A program made the translations under genes and the position numbers. A stretch of 64,000 bases of DNA from Lachnospiraceae bacterium (GTDB taxonomy: Bacteria > Bacillota > Clostridia > Lachnospirales > Lachnospiraceae), in NCBI GenBank assembly GCA_910576125.1, contig CAJTHM010000002.1, positions 186,001 to 250,000 on the forward strand, read 5' to 3'. This document shows, in pieces, positions 17,840 to 26,720 of the stretch (position 1 is the stretch's first letter; every line of letters starts with the position of its first letter). The notes under the pieces were generated by a model. It was not told where the DNA came from, made no database searches, and saw only the letters and a list, made by a program, of their open reading frames with translations.

Positions 17840-19099
17840 ATGAAATTAAAGGACTGGGATGACGAGGAAGAAAAAGCGGTGAAGCCGGAAAAAGGCAGAG
17901 GCGGGAAAGAGAAACAGGATTTCGGAGATTCGGACTCTGAAGATATGGATTTCGGGAAACCGGACACAGGGGCGGGACAGGGGCTCCGCAGGCGTTCCGG
18001 CGGATCGGAGGAGGGCAGAGGCCGGAGCGACAGGAACCAGGAGGACAGCGATACAGAGGAGCTGGCTCCGCTGCCCGGCTGGGCGAAAGCGCTGATTTTT
18101 ACAGGCCTGGCGGTGCTGGCCGCCATCATCTGCGCCGCTCTGTGGCATTTCGTCCATCCGGACAAGCCGGAGGAAGGGAACCAGGGCATGATGGCGGATG
18201 CGCAGGAATCATCGGGGGAGGGCCAGAGCCAAAACCCGGATTCGGCGGCTAAAACGGAAAGGGGAAGCAGGGCCGGCGCATCGTCAGAAGCTGCAGCGGA
18301 ACCCACGGCAGAGCCGGCGGGGAGTCCCGCATCAAAGGCTCCCAGAGAATCTGAAAAAGAGCCGGACGCGGAAAACCAGACAGCATCCGGCCCGAATGCC
18401 GGGCAGACGGAGCCCTCCGGCACACAGTCGCCGCAGACACCAGAGGCATCAGGGGCACCACAGGCACCACAGGCACCACAGGTACCACAGGCACCACAGG
18501 TGCCTGGACAATCTGAAACTCCCGAAAGCCAGCCTTCTTCCATGGCACAGCCCCAGGGCGAGAGGCAGGAGCCGCACGCTGGAAATACGAATATGACATT
18601 TGTGTCAGTACAGGAGTCCGTGACGCCGAAAGACGCGGTCAACCTGCGCACGGCGCCTGACACCACAGACGATGGAAATATCGCAGTAAAGATTCAGAAC
18701 GGAGAGGCCCTTGCCAGAATCGGCATCAACAACGACACGGGCTGGTCCCGCATTGACTACAATGGTCAGACACTGTACGCGGTAAGCCAGTATCTGACCA
18801 CTGATCTGAATTATAAACCGCCGGTTGTGCCCGCTGACCCTGACAGAGTCATCACCGCAGGGGGCAGTGTCATCATCTTCGAGAACTGTGACGACTGGAT
18901 CACGCCCAAGGAATATGTGAACCTGAGGACGGAACCCAGCACGGTCCAGGAGGACGCCACGGTCAGCTGCCAGCTGAACTATGGAGAGAAAGCGCACCGC
19001 ACCGGCTACAGCGCAGATTTCGGCTGGTCCAGGGTAGAATACAATGGGCAGGTCCTCTATGTTGTCACCAGTTTTGTAAACGTGATTCCGGCGGAATGA
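17840..19099 (+). CDS. Membrane-anchored protein with two bacterial SH3 domains
   Basis: 419 residues from ATG 17840, which has GGAG upstream; an in-frame ATG 54 bases earlier is also possible. A charged cytoplasmic N-terminus (about 1-80) leads to one membrane segment (83-104, LIFTGLAVLAAIICAALWHF). A disordered Glu/Ser/Pro/Gln linker (about 105-250) carries short Ala-Pro-Gln repeats. Two tandem SH3b-type domains follow at about 255-325 and 345-419. Each has VNLRT.P and GWSR.(D/E)YNGQ.LY. SH3b domains generally bind cell-wall peptides, so a wall-sensing or wall-anchoring role is likely. No enzyme domain is attached. Confidence 0.8.
   Translation: MKLKDWDDEEEKAVKPEKGRGGKEKQDFGDSDSEDMDFGKPDTGAGQGLRRRSGGSEEGRGRSDRNQEDSDTEELAPLPGWAKALIFTGLAVLAAIICAALWHFVHPDKPEEGNQGMMADAQESSGEGQSQNPDSAAKTERGSRAGASSEAAAEPTAEPAGSPASKAPRESEKEPDAENQTASGPNAGQTEPSGTQSPQTPEASGAPQAPQAPQVPQAPQVPGQSETPESQPSSMAQPQGERQEPHAGNTNMTFVSVQESVTPKDAVNLRTAPDTTDDGNIAVKIQNGEALARIGINNDTGWSRIDYNGQTLYAVSQYLTTDLNYKPPVVPADPDRVITAGGSVIIFENCDDWITPKEYVNLRTEPSTVQEDATVSCQLNYGEKAHRTGYSADFGWSRVEYNGQVLYVVTSFVNVIPAE
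18455..18499 (+). repeat. Five tandem 9-bp units in the linker of the SH3 protein
   Basis: Units of the type GCACCACAG encode Ala-Pro-Gln or Val-Pro-Gln steps. Four of the five units are identical and the fourth has T for C at one position. The 9-bp period keeps frame, so slippage would change linker length rather than break the gene. Confidence 0.8.
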
Positions 19100-19106
19100 A
19101 GCCCCT

Positions 19107-20330
19107 TTAAGAATTCACGATGTTCAGCTCCCCGTTGAAAATCTTGTCCGTCACTACGGCGATTGAGCCGATCAGGGGAGCCTGACCGCCAAAGGAGGAC
19201 TTCACGATTTCGATGATGTGTCCGGTGTTGGACTGGGGGCCGCTGTTGAGCTTGGTGGTAAGGGTATCTTCTACCACGGTGGTCTCCACGGGGGAGTCAT
19301 AACCCACGATGATATGGCTTACATCCAGAAGATGGATGGCATTGCGCACCGCGTAAGCGAGATAGCCGCAGAACTCATCCAATGCTGCCATGGCCAGGAA
19401 GTCCATGGCGGAGGCGGCGGTTATGATATCGCTCCAGCTGTAGAAATCCCGTTCCCCGGACAGCAGGGTAGGCCCCTTGTATATCATGCGCAGTTCCTGG
19501 ATATGCCGGTTCATGTTCTCGATATTGGCATAGAGCTCCAGGCATCCGCGGTTGCCGCAGTTGCAGGAAGGCCCGGCGAAATTGATGGAAGTATGGCCCA
19601 GTTCGCCGCTCTGCCCGAAATCTCCGTCATAGATATTTCCCTGGAAGATATATCCGGCGCCTACGCCGTTCATGATATGCAGATAAAGCAGGTTGTCTGA
19701 ATAGGTGTGAGAGCCATAGATTTTTTCCGCCAGCGCGCCGGCGCTGCTGTCGTGGATGATGTAGGCGGGCAATCCTGTGCGCTCCCGGATGATTTCCGGG
19801 AGGGGCAGGTTTTGGATGCCCCAGAAATTCACCGGCGTGGTGAGCTTCTGGGCCTTGGTGTCCACAGGGCCGATAGAGGAGATGCCGATGGCGATGATCT
19901 TTCTGGACTGGCCTTTGCGCAGCTGCTCAAAAAGCTGCACAAGTGTCTCGATTAAGGTGTCCTTGTCCATGGAATCGTATTTGAAATCTTTCTGGTCGAT
20001 GATTCGTCCTTTCAAATCGGCCAGAATGCCGCTGAGCAGATTTCTTTTGATAAGCATCCCCATGATGAGCGGAGAATTAGGGGACAGATCAAGGATGATG
20101 GGCTTTCTTCCAAGGGAGGAGTCCGCTTCGCTGGAAGAATAGGTGTACTCCTTGATGATGTCGCTGGCAATCAAATCGGATACAATGTTGCCAAGGGTGG
20201 TTTTCGTCAGATGCATGCTTCTGGCAAGATTTGCCCTGGAGACAGACTGACCTGTGCTGATGAGGCGTAGAGCTAATGCGCGATTCTTTTCCTTTACGTT
20301 TGTGAGGTTGGTTCCGTGCAATGTCGGCAT
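19107..20330 (-). CDS. ROK-family transcriptional repressor (NagC/XylR type)
   Basis: 407 residues. An N-terminal winged helix-turn-helix at about 12-75 (NRALALRLISTGQ, SRANLARSMHLTKTTLGNIV) is followed by a ROK domain with the zinc motif CNCGNRGCLELYANI near residue 250 and the sugar-site segments SSAGALAEKIYG and QSGELGHTSI. Such proteins repress sugar-use genes until they bind a sugar or sugar phosphate. AAAGGA lies upstream of the ATG. It diverges from a ROK kinase gene across a 327-base gap holding promoters for both directions, so it probably controls that operon. The effector is unknown. Confidence 0.88.
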   Translation of the reverse strand: MPTLHGTNLTNVKEKNRALALRLISTGQSVSRANLARSMHLTKTTLGNIVSDLIASDIIKEYTYSSSEADSSLGRKPIILDLSPNSPLIMGMLIKRNLLSGILADLKGRIIDQKDFKYDSMDKDTLIETLVQLFEQLRKGQSRKIIAIGISSIGPVDTKAQKLTTPVNFWGIQNLPLPEIIRERTGLPAYIIHDSSAGALAEKIYGSHTYSDNLLYLHIMNGVGAGYIFQGNIYDGDFGQSGELGHTSINFAGPSCNCGNRGCLELYANIENMNRHIQELRMIYKGPTLLSGERDFYSWSDIITAASAMDFLAMAALDEFCGYLAYAVRNAIHLLDVSHIIVGYDSPVETTVVEDTLTTKLNSGPQSNTGHIIEIVKSSFGGQAPLIGSIAVVTDKIFNGELNIVNS

Positions 20331-20399
20331 AATTCATTGTCCTTTCTCTTGCGGAGACATTCGGGCAATCCCCTTATTTTCTGTGATGGCTTTAATACT

Positions 20400-20427
20400 A
20401 TTATACATGAATTGTCTTAAAAATCAA
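20400..20427 (-). promoter_or_regulatory. Promoter of the ROK repressor gene
   Basis: On the minus strand, TTGATT, a 16-base spacer and a consensus TATAAT (plus-strand 20400-20405). It lies about 70 bases before the repressor ATG. Confidence 0.55.
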
Positions 20428-20557
20428 TAAAAACAGTCCGAAAAGTAAAACAATGTTACTAAGAACCAGAATAATGATAACACAAACGGCTATTAAAATG
20501 GTACAAAGAATAAAAATAAATTACATAATAAAAAACCTTGAAAATTAGTAAAGAGCA

Positions 20558-20586
20558 TTGATTTAATAGAGGAAAAATGGTATTAT
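20558..20586 (+). promoter_or_regulatory. Promoter of the ROK kinase operon
   Basis: TTGATT, a 17-base spacer and TATTAT, 72 bases before the kinase ATG. Short TTAGTAA/TACTAA-type half-sites recur in the surrounding 327-base divergent region (near 20456, 20546 and 20598) and could be operator elements. This is inference from repetition only. Confidence 0.5.
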
Positions 20587-20657
20587 CAGTTTGAAAAGTA
20601 CTAAAAAGGGTACCGGGAAACGATACATCATTAAAAATGATGGGAAGGGGAAGTGAT

Positions 20658-21659
20658 ATGAAGCATAGCATAGGGATAGACATCGGCGGGACCAAATGCG
20701 CAGTTCTGCTGGGAGACCCGCAAGGAAGCGAAAGTCCGGAAAAATTCATATTACATAAGGAAGTCTTTGAGACGAAAAAAGCCGGAGGCCCTCTGGAGGT
20801 TATCCAGAAGATGAAGGAACTGATTCATGGTATAATAGGGGAGAGGGGGCTTGCCGCAGAGGATATCGTAGGGATAGGCATCAGCTGCGGAGGGCCTTTG
20901 GACAGCAGGCGGGGAATCATCATGAGCCCGCCCAACCTGCCGGGCTGGGATAATATCCCGATCAGGCAGATGCTGGAGGAGGAATTCGGCCTCCCCGTGG
21001 CGTTGGAGAATGACGCCAATGCCTGCGCGGTGGCGGAGTGGAAGTACGGCGCGGGTCGGGGCTACGACAATGTCATTTTCCTGACTTTCGGGACAGGGCT
21101 GGGGGCCGGCCTGATTCTGGACGGGAGGCTTTACCGGGGCAGCAGCGACATGGCGGGAGAAGTGGGCCATGTGCGGATGGAGAGATGGGGGCCGGTGGGC
21201 TACGGCAAGATGGGCTCCTTTGAGGGATTCTGCAGCGGGGCGGGCATCAGTCAGATGGCCAGGATGAAAGTGCTGGAGAGGATTGAGAACGGCATGAGCC
21301 AGGATCTGTGCCAGGGGATGGAGGATTTGGACCAGCTCAATGCGAAAGACATCGCGATTGCGGCGGACAGGGGAGACGAACTGGCGATAGAAATCTATCG
21401 GCTCTGCGGTGAGCAGCTGGGCAGAGGACTGGCCATGCTGGTGGATATCCTGAACCCGGAAATCATCATCATCGGCAGCATTTTCCAGAGATGCCGGCAT
21501 CTGCTCTGGCCCTACGCGGAGCGGGTGATGAAGCGCGAGGCGCTGGAGGCCTCCGCGGCGGTCTGTGTGGTGGTGCCGGCACAGCTGGGAGAGCATATAG
21601 GCGATTATGCCGCGCTTGCCCTGGCGACTTACAATTTTGGAGAGAAAGAGAGGCCTTAG
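20658..21659 (+). CDS. ROK-family sugar kinase
   Basis: 333 residues from ATG 20658 (AAGGGG upstream). It has the N-terminal phosphate-binding motif GIDIGGTKCAVLLGD, catalytic Asp in ALENDANACAVAEW, and GTGLGAGLILDGRLYRGSSDMAGEVGHV. The usual ROK zinc cluster (CxCGxxGC) is absent; a single Cys in FEGFCSGAG takes its place, placing it among zinc-less ROK kinases. The substrate (glucose, ManNAc or another hexose) cannot be read from the sequence. The SIS-isomerase reading frame begins 4 bases downstream, so kinase and isomerase form an operon. Confidence 0.85.
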   Translation: MKHSIGIDIGGTKCAVLLGDPQGSESPEKFILHKEVFETKKAGGPLEVIQKMKELIHGIIGERGLAAEDIVGIGISCGGPLDSRRGIIMSPPNLPGWDNIPIRQMLEEEFGLPVALENDANACAVAEWKYGAGRGYDNVIFLTFGTGLGAGLILDGRLYRGSSDMAGEVGHVRMERWGPVGYGKMGSFEGFCSGAGISQMARMKVLERIENGMSQDLCQGMEDLDQLNAKDIAIAADRGDELAIEIYRLCGEQLGRGLAMLVDILNPEIIIIGSIFQRCRHLLWPYAERVMKREALEASAAVCVVVPAQLGEHIGDYAALALATYNFGEKERP

Positions 21660-21662
21660 AAA

Positions 21663-22302
21663 ATGGAAGTGATTGTAGAAATCCGGACGCAGCTCATGGA
21701 GCGGTATCCCCTTCTGCAGAATTGTGAAAAGGAAATCATGGAAGGCTTTTATGAAATGAAAAAAAGCTTCGAGCAGGGCGGGAAATTGCTGATTTGCGGT
21801 AACGGCGGCAGCAGTGCGGATGCGCAGCACATCGTGGGGGAACTGATGAAAGAATTCAGGCTGCACAGGCAGGTGCCGGAGACTTTTGCACAGGAGTGCC
21901 GCAGGCTGTATCCCGGCGAGGGGCTGGAGGCGCGGGTACAGGGAGCGCTCCCGGCCATCGCCATTGGGGGGGAATCAGGCTCTTGCGTCCGCATATGCCA
22001 ATGATGCCGATCCGGAGATGGCATATGCACAGGAGGTCTTTGGCTATGGAAGACGGGGAGATGTGCTCTTGGGCCTGAGCACATCCGGGAACTCGCGGAA
22101 TGTGGTAAACGCCATGAAAGTGGCGAAAGCGGCAGGCCTGTGCTGCATCGGCCTGGGCGGCCGGGGAGGAGGCAGGCTCCGGGAGCTTTGCGATGTCTAC
22201 GTGGCATTGCCGGAGCAGGAGACCTATCTGGTACAGGAACTGACGCTGCCGGTATACCACGCGTGGTGCCGCATGCTGGAATGCGCTTTCTGGGGAGACT
22301 GA
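21663..22302 (+). pseudogene. SIS-domain sugar-phosphate isomerase (GmhA-like), frameshifted at a G7 tract
   Basis: Two overlapping frames together encode one phosphoheptose-isomerase-like SIS protein. Frame one (21663-22004) holds the N-terminal helix and GKLLICGNGGSSADAQHIVG, then breaks after PAIAIGG. The second frame resumes with NQALASAYANDADPEMAY and holds the second SIS motif LLGLSTSGNSRNVVNAMK and the C-terminus. The switch is at seven consecutive G residues, 21966-21972. With six Gs, one continuous frame of about 212 codons is restored. The upstream part alone lacks half the fold. It could be a sequencing error, a true pseudogene, or a slippage site that makes some full-length product. 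Confidence 0.85.
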
Positions 22303-22318
22303 CAGGAGTTGGGTTTGG

Positions 22319-22357
22319 CAGGGATAATTAGTGAAATAAAGTTACTAATTATCCCTG
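22319..22357. repeat. Perfect 14-bp inverted repeat between convergent genes
   Basis: Arms 22319-22332 (CAGGGATAATTAGT) and 22344-22357, with an 11-base loop. It sits between the SIS gene and the oppositely oriented DMT transporter. No T-tract follows on either strand, so a classic terminator is doubtful. The inner TTAGT...ACTAA resembles half-sites seen in the ROK divergent region. Confidence 0.6.
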
Positions 22358-22383
22358 TGAGGTTCAGGGCAGCCTCCGGCAAA

Positions 22384-23250
22384 CTACGCCCAGACAGTCA
22401 TCGCCAGGGTGCCCAGAACCATGAGCGCGAGCCCCGCAAGGGCTTTTCCGTTCAAACGCTCTTTTAAGAAAAGACAGGAAAATGCAACCGTGACAATGAT
22501 GCTCAGCTTATCGATGGGCACCACCACGCTGACGACACCGTTCTGGATGGCGTAGTAATAGCACAGCCAGGAAGCCCCGGTGGCAAGCCCGGACAGGGCG
22601 ATAAAGATAAGTTCTTTTCTGTCGATTTCTTTGATCTCTCTCTGCTTTCCTTTCATGAAGACCACCAGCCATGCCATTGCCAGCACTACGCCTGTGCGGA
22701 TGGCAGTGCCCAGATTGGACTCCACGCCGGTGATTCCCGCCTTTGCCAGGATAGAGGTAAGGGCGGCGAACACTGCGGAGAGGACGGCATAGCCCATCCA
22801 GCCTTTTCCTTCTATATCATCCTGCGCCTCTTTGCGCTCGATCATCAGAAAAATGCCCACAGCTAAAACCAGCGTGCCGCCCAGCCTCACGGCCAGGTGA
22901 TTGGTCTCGCCGAAGAGAACCATGGCCAGCAGCACCGACAGAATGGTGCTGGATTTGTCGATGGGCACCACCTTGTTGACATCGCCCAGGGACAGCGCCT
23001 TGAAGTAGCAGATCCAGGAGGCCCCGGTGGCGATTCCGGAAAGTATCAGAAAGAGCAGCGACATGCCGCTGATATCCCTTATAGTGCCTGCGGAACCCAC
23101 TACAAAGACCATGATCCACGAAAATAACAATACGACAATCGTCCGCAGCGCCGTTGCCACGTCGGAATCCGTTTTCCTGATGCCGCACTTTGCAAGGATA
23201 GAGGTAAGGCCCGCAAAAAGGGCGGACAGAACAGCCATCGCCAGCCACAT
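22384..23250 (-). CDS. EamA/DMT-family membrane transporter
   Basis: 288 residues from ATG 23250, chosen because AGGAGAG precedes it; a longer frame upstream lacks a ribosome binding site. Ten hydrophobic helices are arranged as two homologous EamA repeats. Each repeat contains near-identical segments: LTSILAK(C/A)GI, ATGASW(I/L)CY and VVPIDK. Such drug/metabolite transporters usually move small metabolites, sugars or nucleotide sugars across the inner membrane. It converges on the SIS gene, so it is not in the ROK operon. The substrate is unknown. Confidence 0.85.
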   Translation of the reverse strand: MWLAMAVLSALFAGLTSILAKCGIRKTDSDVATALRTIVVLLFSWIMVFVVGSAGTIRDISGMSLLFLILSGIATGASWICYFKALSLGDVNKVVPIDKSSTILSVLLAMVLFGETNHLAVRLGGTLVLAVGIFLMIERKEAQDDIEGKGWMGYAVLSAVFAALTSILAKAGITGVESNLGTAIRTGVVLAMAWLVVFMKGKQREIKEIDRKELIFIALSGLATGASWLCYYYAIQNGVVSVVVPIDKLSIIVTVAFSCLFLKERLNGKALAGLALMVLGTLAMTVWA

Positions 23251-23309
23251 GATTTTCACTCTCCTGAATGCATTCGTATTTGAAATAATCATATCACTAA
23301 ACATACTGT

Positions 23310-24574
23310 TTTTCAACATTTCAGAATACCGGCAGATATGCCGACGGCGATGATATCAACAATAATCCCATGACCAGACTGGCGGAGGAAAAGCTGGGCC
23401 TGAAGATGGAGACGACGCTGCTGGGCGGCGATGCGGGCAACTATGACACAAAGCTGCGTCTGGCGCTGACCGGCTCCGAGGATCTGCCGGATGTGTTCCC
23501 GGTATACGGAACACAGATGATTGCGGACATGATCGAGTCAGGCCGCGTAAAGGATATCACGGATGATATCGAGCAGTATATGCCGGACCGGATCAAGGAG
23601 ATTTATGAAAAATACCCTGAGACCTATTATCCGCTGACCAAGGACGGCAGGACTTATGGAATCGCCTGCTGCCCGGCGCTGACGGAGGGGCAGGTCATGA
23701 TAATCCGCCAGGACTGGCTGGATAAGCCGGAGCTGGAAGCGCCCGCCAATATGGACGAGTTCGAGGCGGTCATCAAGGCCTTTACAGAGGACAATCCCGA
23801 CGGAAACGGAGAGAATGATACCTACGGCTTCACCTATGCCGGCGACAGCATCTACAATACAGGCTGGGTGGCAGACCCTGTAAGCCTGTTCTCGGCCAAC
23901 TCCGGAAAGAACATCCCCGGCGCATGGTATGAGGATGAGAACGGAGACCTGATGTACGGCTCCATCCATGAGGGCAACAGGAAGACCCTGGAGCGCATGG
24001 CAGAGTGGCACAAGAACGGCTGGATTTTCCAGGAGGCCGCCGCGACAGGCGCATGGGACGCCATGATGCAGTTCACAGAGGGCAAGGCCGGTAATATCTG
24101 CAGGATCTGGACTATGACATCCTGTCAGACGGAACCGTAGTATTTGATTCCGCTCTGTTCGATCCCCCTGTAACGGATCCGTTCATGCCGGGCAAATCCA
24201 CCGTTCTGAAGAATTCTCCCGGCCTGGATTCCATGCAGGCATACATGAACGTGGCAAACGGAAACGAGCCTGCCTCCGGAGCGGAAATCAGGGCAAAAGC
24301 CGACTTCGGCACAGTGCCGGATATGGCGGAGGGCTACGCGCTGGCCGGCGAGCACAAGGATGAGCTGCTGTCGAACATGTTCAACGCAGCGCCTACCGAG
24401 ACCATGGCAAAGAGCTGGGAGCAGCTGCAGACCATGGAGAAGCAGGTGTACACCAATATCATCTACGGAAATGAGTCCATCGAAGCCTTTGACAAGTTCG
24501 TTGAGGACTGGAAAGCGCAGGGCGGAGACCAGATTACCCAGGAAGTAAATGCCTGGTATCAGACTGTGAAATAA
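23310..24574 (+). pseudogene. Decayed extracellular solute-binding protein (ABC sugar importer, family 1)
   Basis: Two reading-frame blocks match one lipoprotein solute-binding protein. Block one (about 23310-24140) reads NTGRYADGDDINNNPMTRLAEEKLG onward (quoted in part) and lacks the signal peptide and lipobox, so the 5' end is lost. Block two is in another frame from about 24105 and continues YDILSDGTVVFDSALF, then MPGKSTVLKN to the stop at 24574. The join near 24105 jumps over what should be roughly 70 residues (inference from family layout), so an internal deletion and a frame change are both present. No ABC permease genes remain next to it. It is a relic of a glycan-import locus. Confidence 0.75.
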
Positions 24575-24690
24575 GTTTTTGACAAAGAGGCCGCTGCATC
24601 TGAAAGGGTGTGGCGGTCTTTTGGGGCTTGTGGTAAAATGAGAGAATCATTTGAAATATTGATTACGGCGTGCTGAAAGGAGAATGAGAA

Positions 24691-26700
24691 ATGCGGCAAA
24701 TTACAATGGACAGGGAGAACCTGACGAAAGGATCTGTCATGCTGGCGAAAGAGCAGGCCCCGGCTTCATGCACTCTGCAGCTTTCCAAAGAGGGATCGGG
24801 AATTTTGCTTCCGCAGCTGATCGACTGCAAAGAGCATCTGCTGACCTTTTATGTGGAGGTGCTGGAAGAGCACAGTCTTCCCATGCATCTGCTTTTTTAC
24901 GTACATGGAGAGAAAGAACCGGCGCTGGAAATCAGGTTCGGACTGCTGCCTAAGGTGCGGAGCATGGTCTGCATCGACCTGGGCTGGCTGGACGGCAGGG
25001 AACTGTTCCCGGAGGCCATGCCGGGCACCCTGAAGATAGTCTGCCACGGCAGGCGGGTGTTCAGGGAGGAAATTGAAAAGGCGGTCCTGTCCTCCATGGC
25101 CTGTTTCCATGATGTGAAGATAAAGATAGAAGAGATGGCCCTGAGGGACGAATATCCTGCAAACCCTGAACTTCCCGATGAAAAGCTGGTGGACTGCTTC
25201 GGGCAGGATAAGCGGAAAAACTGGAAAGACAAGACAGGGGACCTGAAAAGCCTGAAAGCCAGGCTGCAGAAGCAGTATGATGAGAGGGACGCGGCCTATC
25301 CCTTTGAGGACTGGACAGAGTACGGCGGCTGGAAGAAGAAAAAACTGAAAGAGGGCACAGGATATTTCTCAAGCTGTAAAGAGGGAGAGAAGTGGTGGCT
25401 TGCAGACCCCTTGGGCTACGCCTATTTCAGCATGGGGCCGGACTGCGTGGGGCCCGGGAGCGACTGCAGGGTGGACGGCGTGGAGAAGTGGCTGGACTGG
25501 CTGCCGGACAGACAGGATGCGGCGTATAAGGACATGTTCTTCGAGTCCGGCCGCAGGGAGGCCCACCGCACGCCGCTGATATTTTCCTATGCCAAGGCGA
25601 ACCTGTATAAGGTCTTCGGGGAAAACTGGTATGATAAATGGAAAGATATGATGGGCGGGCAGCTTAAGAAATACGGCATGAATACTCTGGGGAACTGGAG
25701 CGACAGGCGGCTTCTGGGCACTATCGGCATTCCCTATGTGACCTCGCTGCCGGAATTCCCGGCCACGAAACAGTGCATTTTCCGGGACTTCCCCGATGTG
25801 TTCAGCGAGGAGTACGCCGCACAGGCAAGGCGCTGCGCCCAGGCTTTGGAGGAGAAAAAGGAAGACCCGCTGATGATCGGATATTTCCTGCGGAATGAAC
25901 CGGCCTGGGCGTTCGTGGACAATCTGATGCTGGCTGACGAGGTACTGTACAATCCTGAAAAGACGGCCTGCAAAGAAAAACTTATCGATTTTCTGACAGA
26001 ACGTTATCAGAGCATTGAAAAGCTGAATGCGTCCTGGGGCAGCAGCTTTGAGGGATTTGAGAGCCTGTACCGGCAGCAGAAAGATGCGTCGAAGCATTCG
26101 GAGGCGGCGAAAGAGGATATGCGGGAATTCTCCAGGCGTTTGATGCGGGCCTATGTGGAGATTCCTGTCAGAGAATGCAGGAAAGTGGATTCCAACCACA
26201 TGATCCTGGGGATGCGCTGGGCCTGGATTTCCAATCCGGATCTGGCCACCGGCTGGGAGAATTTTGACGTATTCTCCATCAACTGCTACGCGGTGGATCC
26301 TACGGATCAGATACAGGGAATCGTGGATCTGGGCGTGGACCTGCCTGTGATGATCGGGGAATTCCATTTCGGGGCGCTGGACGCCGGACTGCCTGCCACC
26401 GGGCTGGAGGGTGTGGAGAGCCAGGAGGACAGAGGCGTAGCATACCGCTATTACTGCGAGAGCGTGGCGGCCCATCCCAATGGCGTGGGATGCCATTATT
26501 TCCAGTGCTATGACCAGTTCGTGCTGGGGCGGTTCGACGGGGAGAATTATAATATCGGATTGTTCGATGTCTGCTCCTGCGCTTATCCGGAGATGATGGA
26601 GCATATCAGGGAGTGCAGCGGCGGAATCTATGAGGTGGCAGACGGAAAGGCGAAGCGCAGCAGGCAGAAGCCGAAATCGATTCCCATGATTGCGTATTAG
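24691..26700 (+). CDS. Clan GH-A glycoside hydrolase, GH50/agarase-like
   Basis: 669 residues, with no signal peptide, so probably cytoplasmic. An N-terminal beta domain (about 1-190) precedes a TIM-barrel-like region. Candidate catalytic segments are MIGYFLRNEPAW (acid/base Glu) and VMIGEFHFGALDAGL (nucleophile Glu), a pattern I associate with GH50 beta-agarases and related beta-galactosidase-type enzymes. AAAGGAG precedes the ATG. It lies 20 bases upstream of a second glycosidase-like gene, with which it probably forms an operon. A red-algal substrate is not implied; the family label is by motif resemblance only. Confidence 0.65.
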   Translation: MRQITMDRENLTKGSVMLAKEQAPASCTLQLSKEGSGILLPQLIDCKEHLLTFYVEVLEEHSLPMHLLFYVHGEKEPALEIRFGLLPKVRSMVCIDLGWLDGRELFPEAMPGTLKIVCHGRRVFREEIEKAVLSSMACFHDVKIKIEEMALRDEYPANPELPDEKLVDCFGQDKRKNWKDKTGDLKSLKARLQKQYDERDAAYPFEDWTEYGGWKKKKLKEGTGYFSSCKEGEKWWLADPLGYAYFSMGPDCVGPGSDCRVDGVEKWLDWLPDRQDAAYKDMFFESGRREAHRTPLIFSYAKANLYKVFGENWYDKWKDMMGGQLKKYGMNTLGNWSDRRLLGTIGIPYVTSLPEFPATKQCIFRDFPDVFSEEYAAQARRCAQALEEKKEDPLMIGYFLRNEPAWAFVDNLMLADEVLYNPEKTACKEKLIDFLTERYQSIEKLNASWGSSFEGFESLYRQQKDASKHSEAAKEDMREFSRRLMRAYVEIPVRECRKVDSNHMILGMRWAWISNPDLATGWENFDVFSINCYAVDPTDQIQGIVDLGVDLPVMIGEFHFGALDAGLPATGLEGVESQEDRGVAYRYYCESVAAHPNGVGCHYFQCYDQFVLGRFDGENYNIGLFDVCSCAYPEMMEHIRECSGGIYEVADGKAKRSRQKPKSIPMIAY

Positions 26701-26720
26701 ACTTGGAGGAGAGACGAAAT

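Noticed and set aside
21886..22302. An independent 138-residue protein starting at 21886
   Set aside because: Its first about 30 codons are out-of-frame sequence from the upstream half of the SIS gene; only the part after the G7 tract is homologous.
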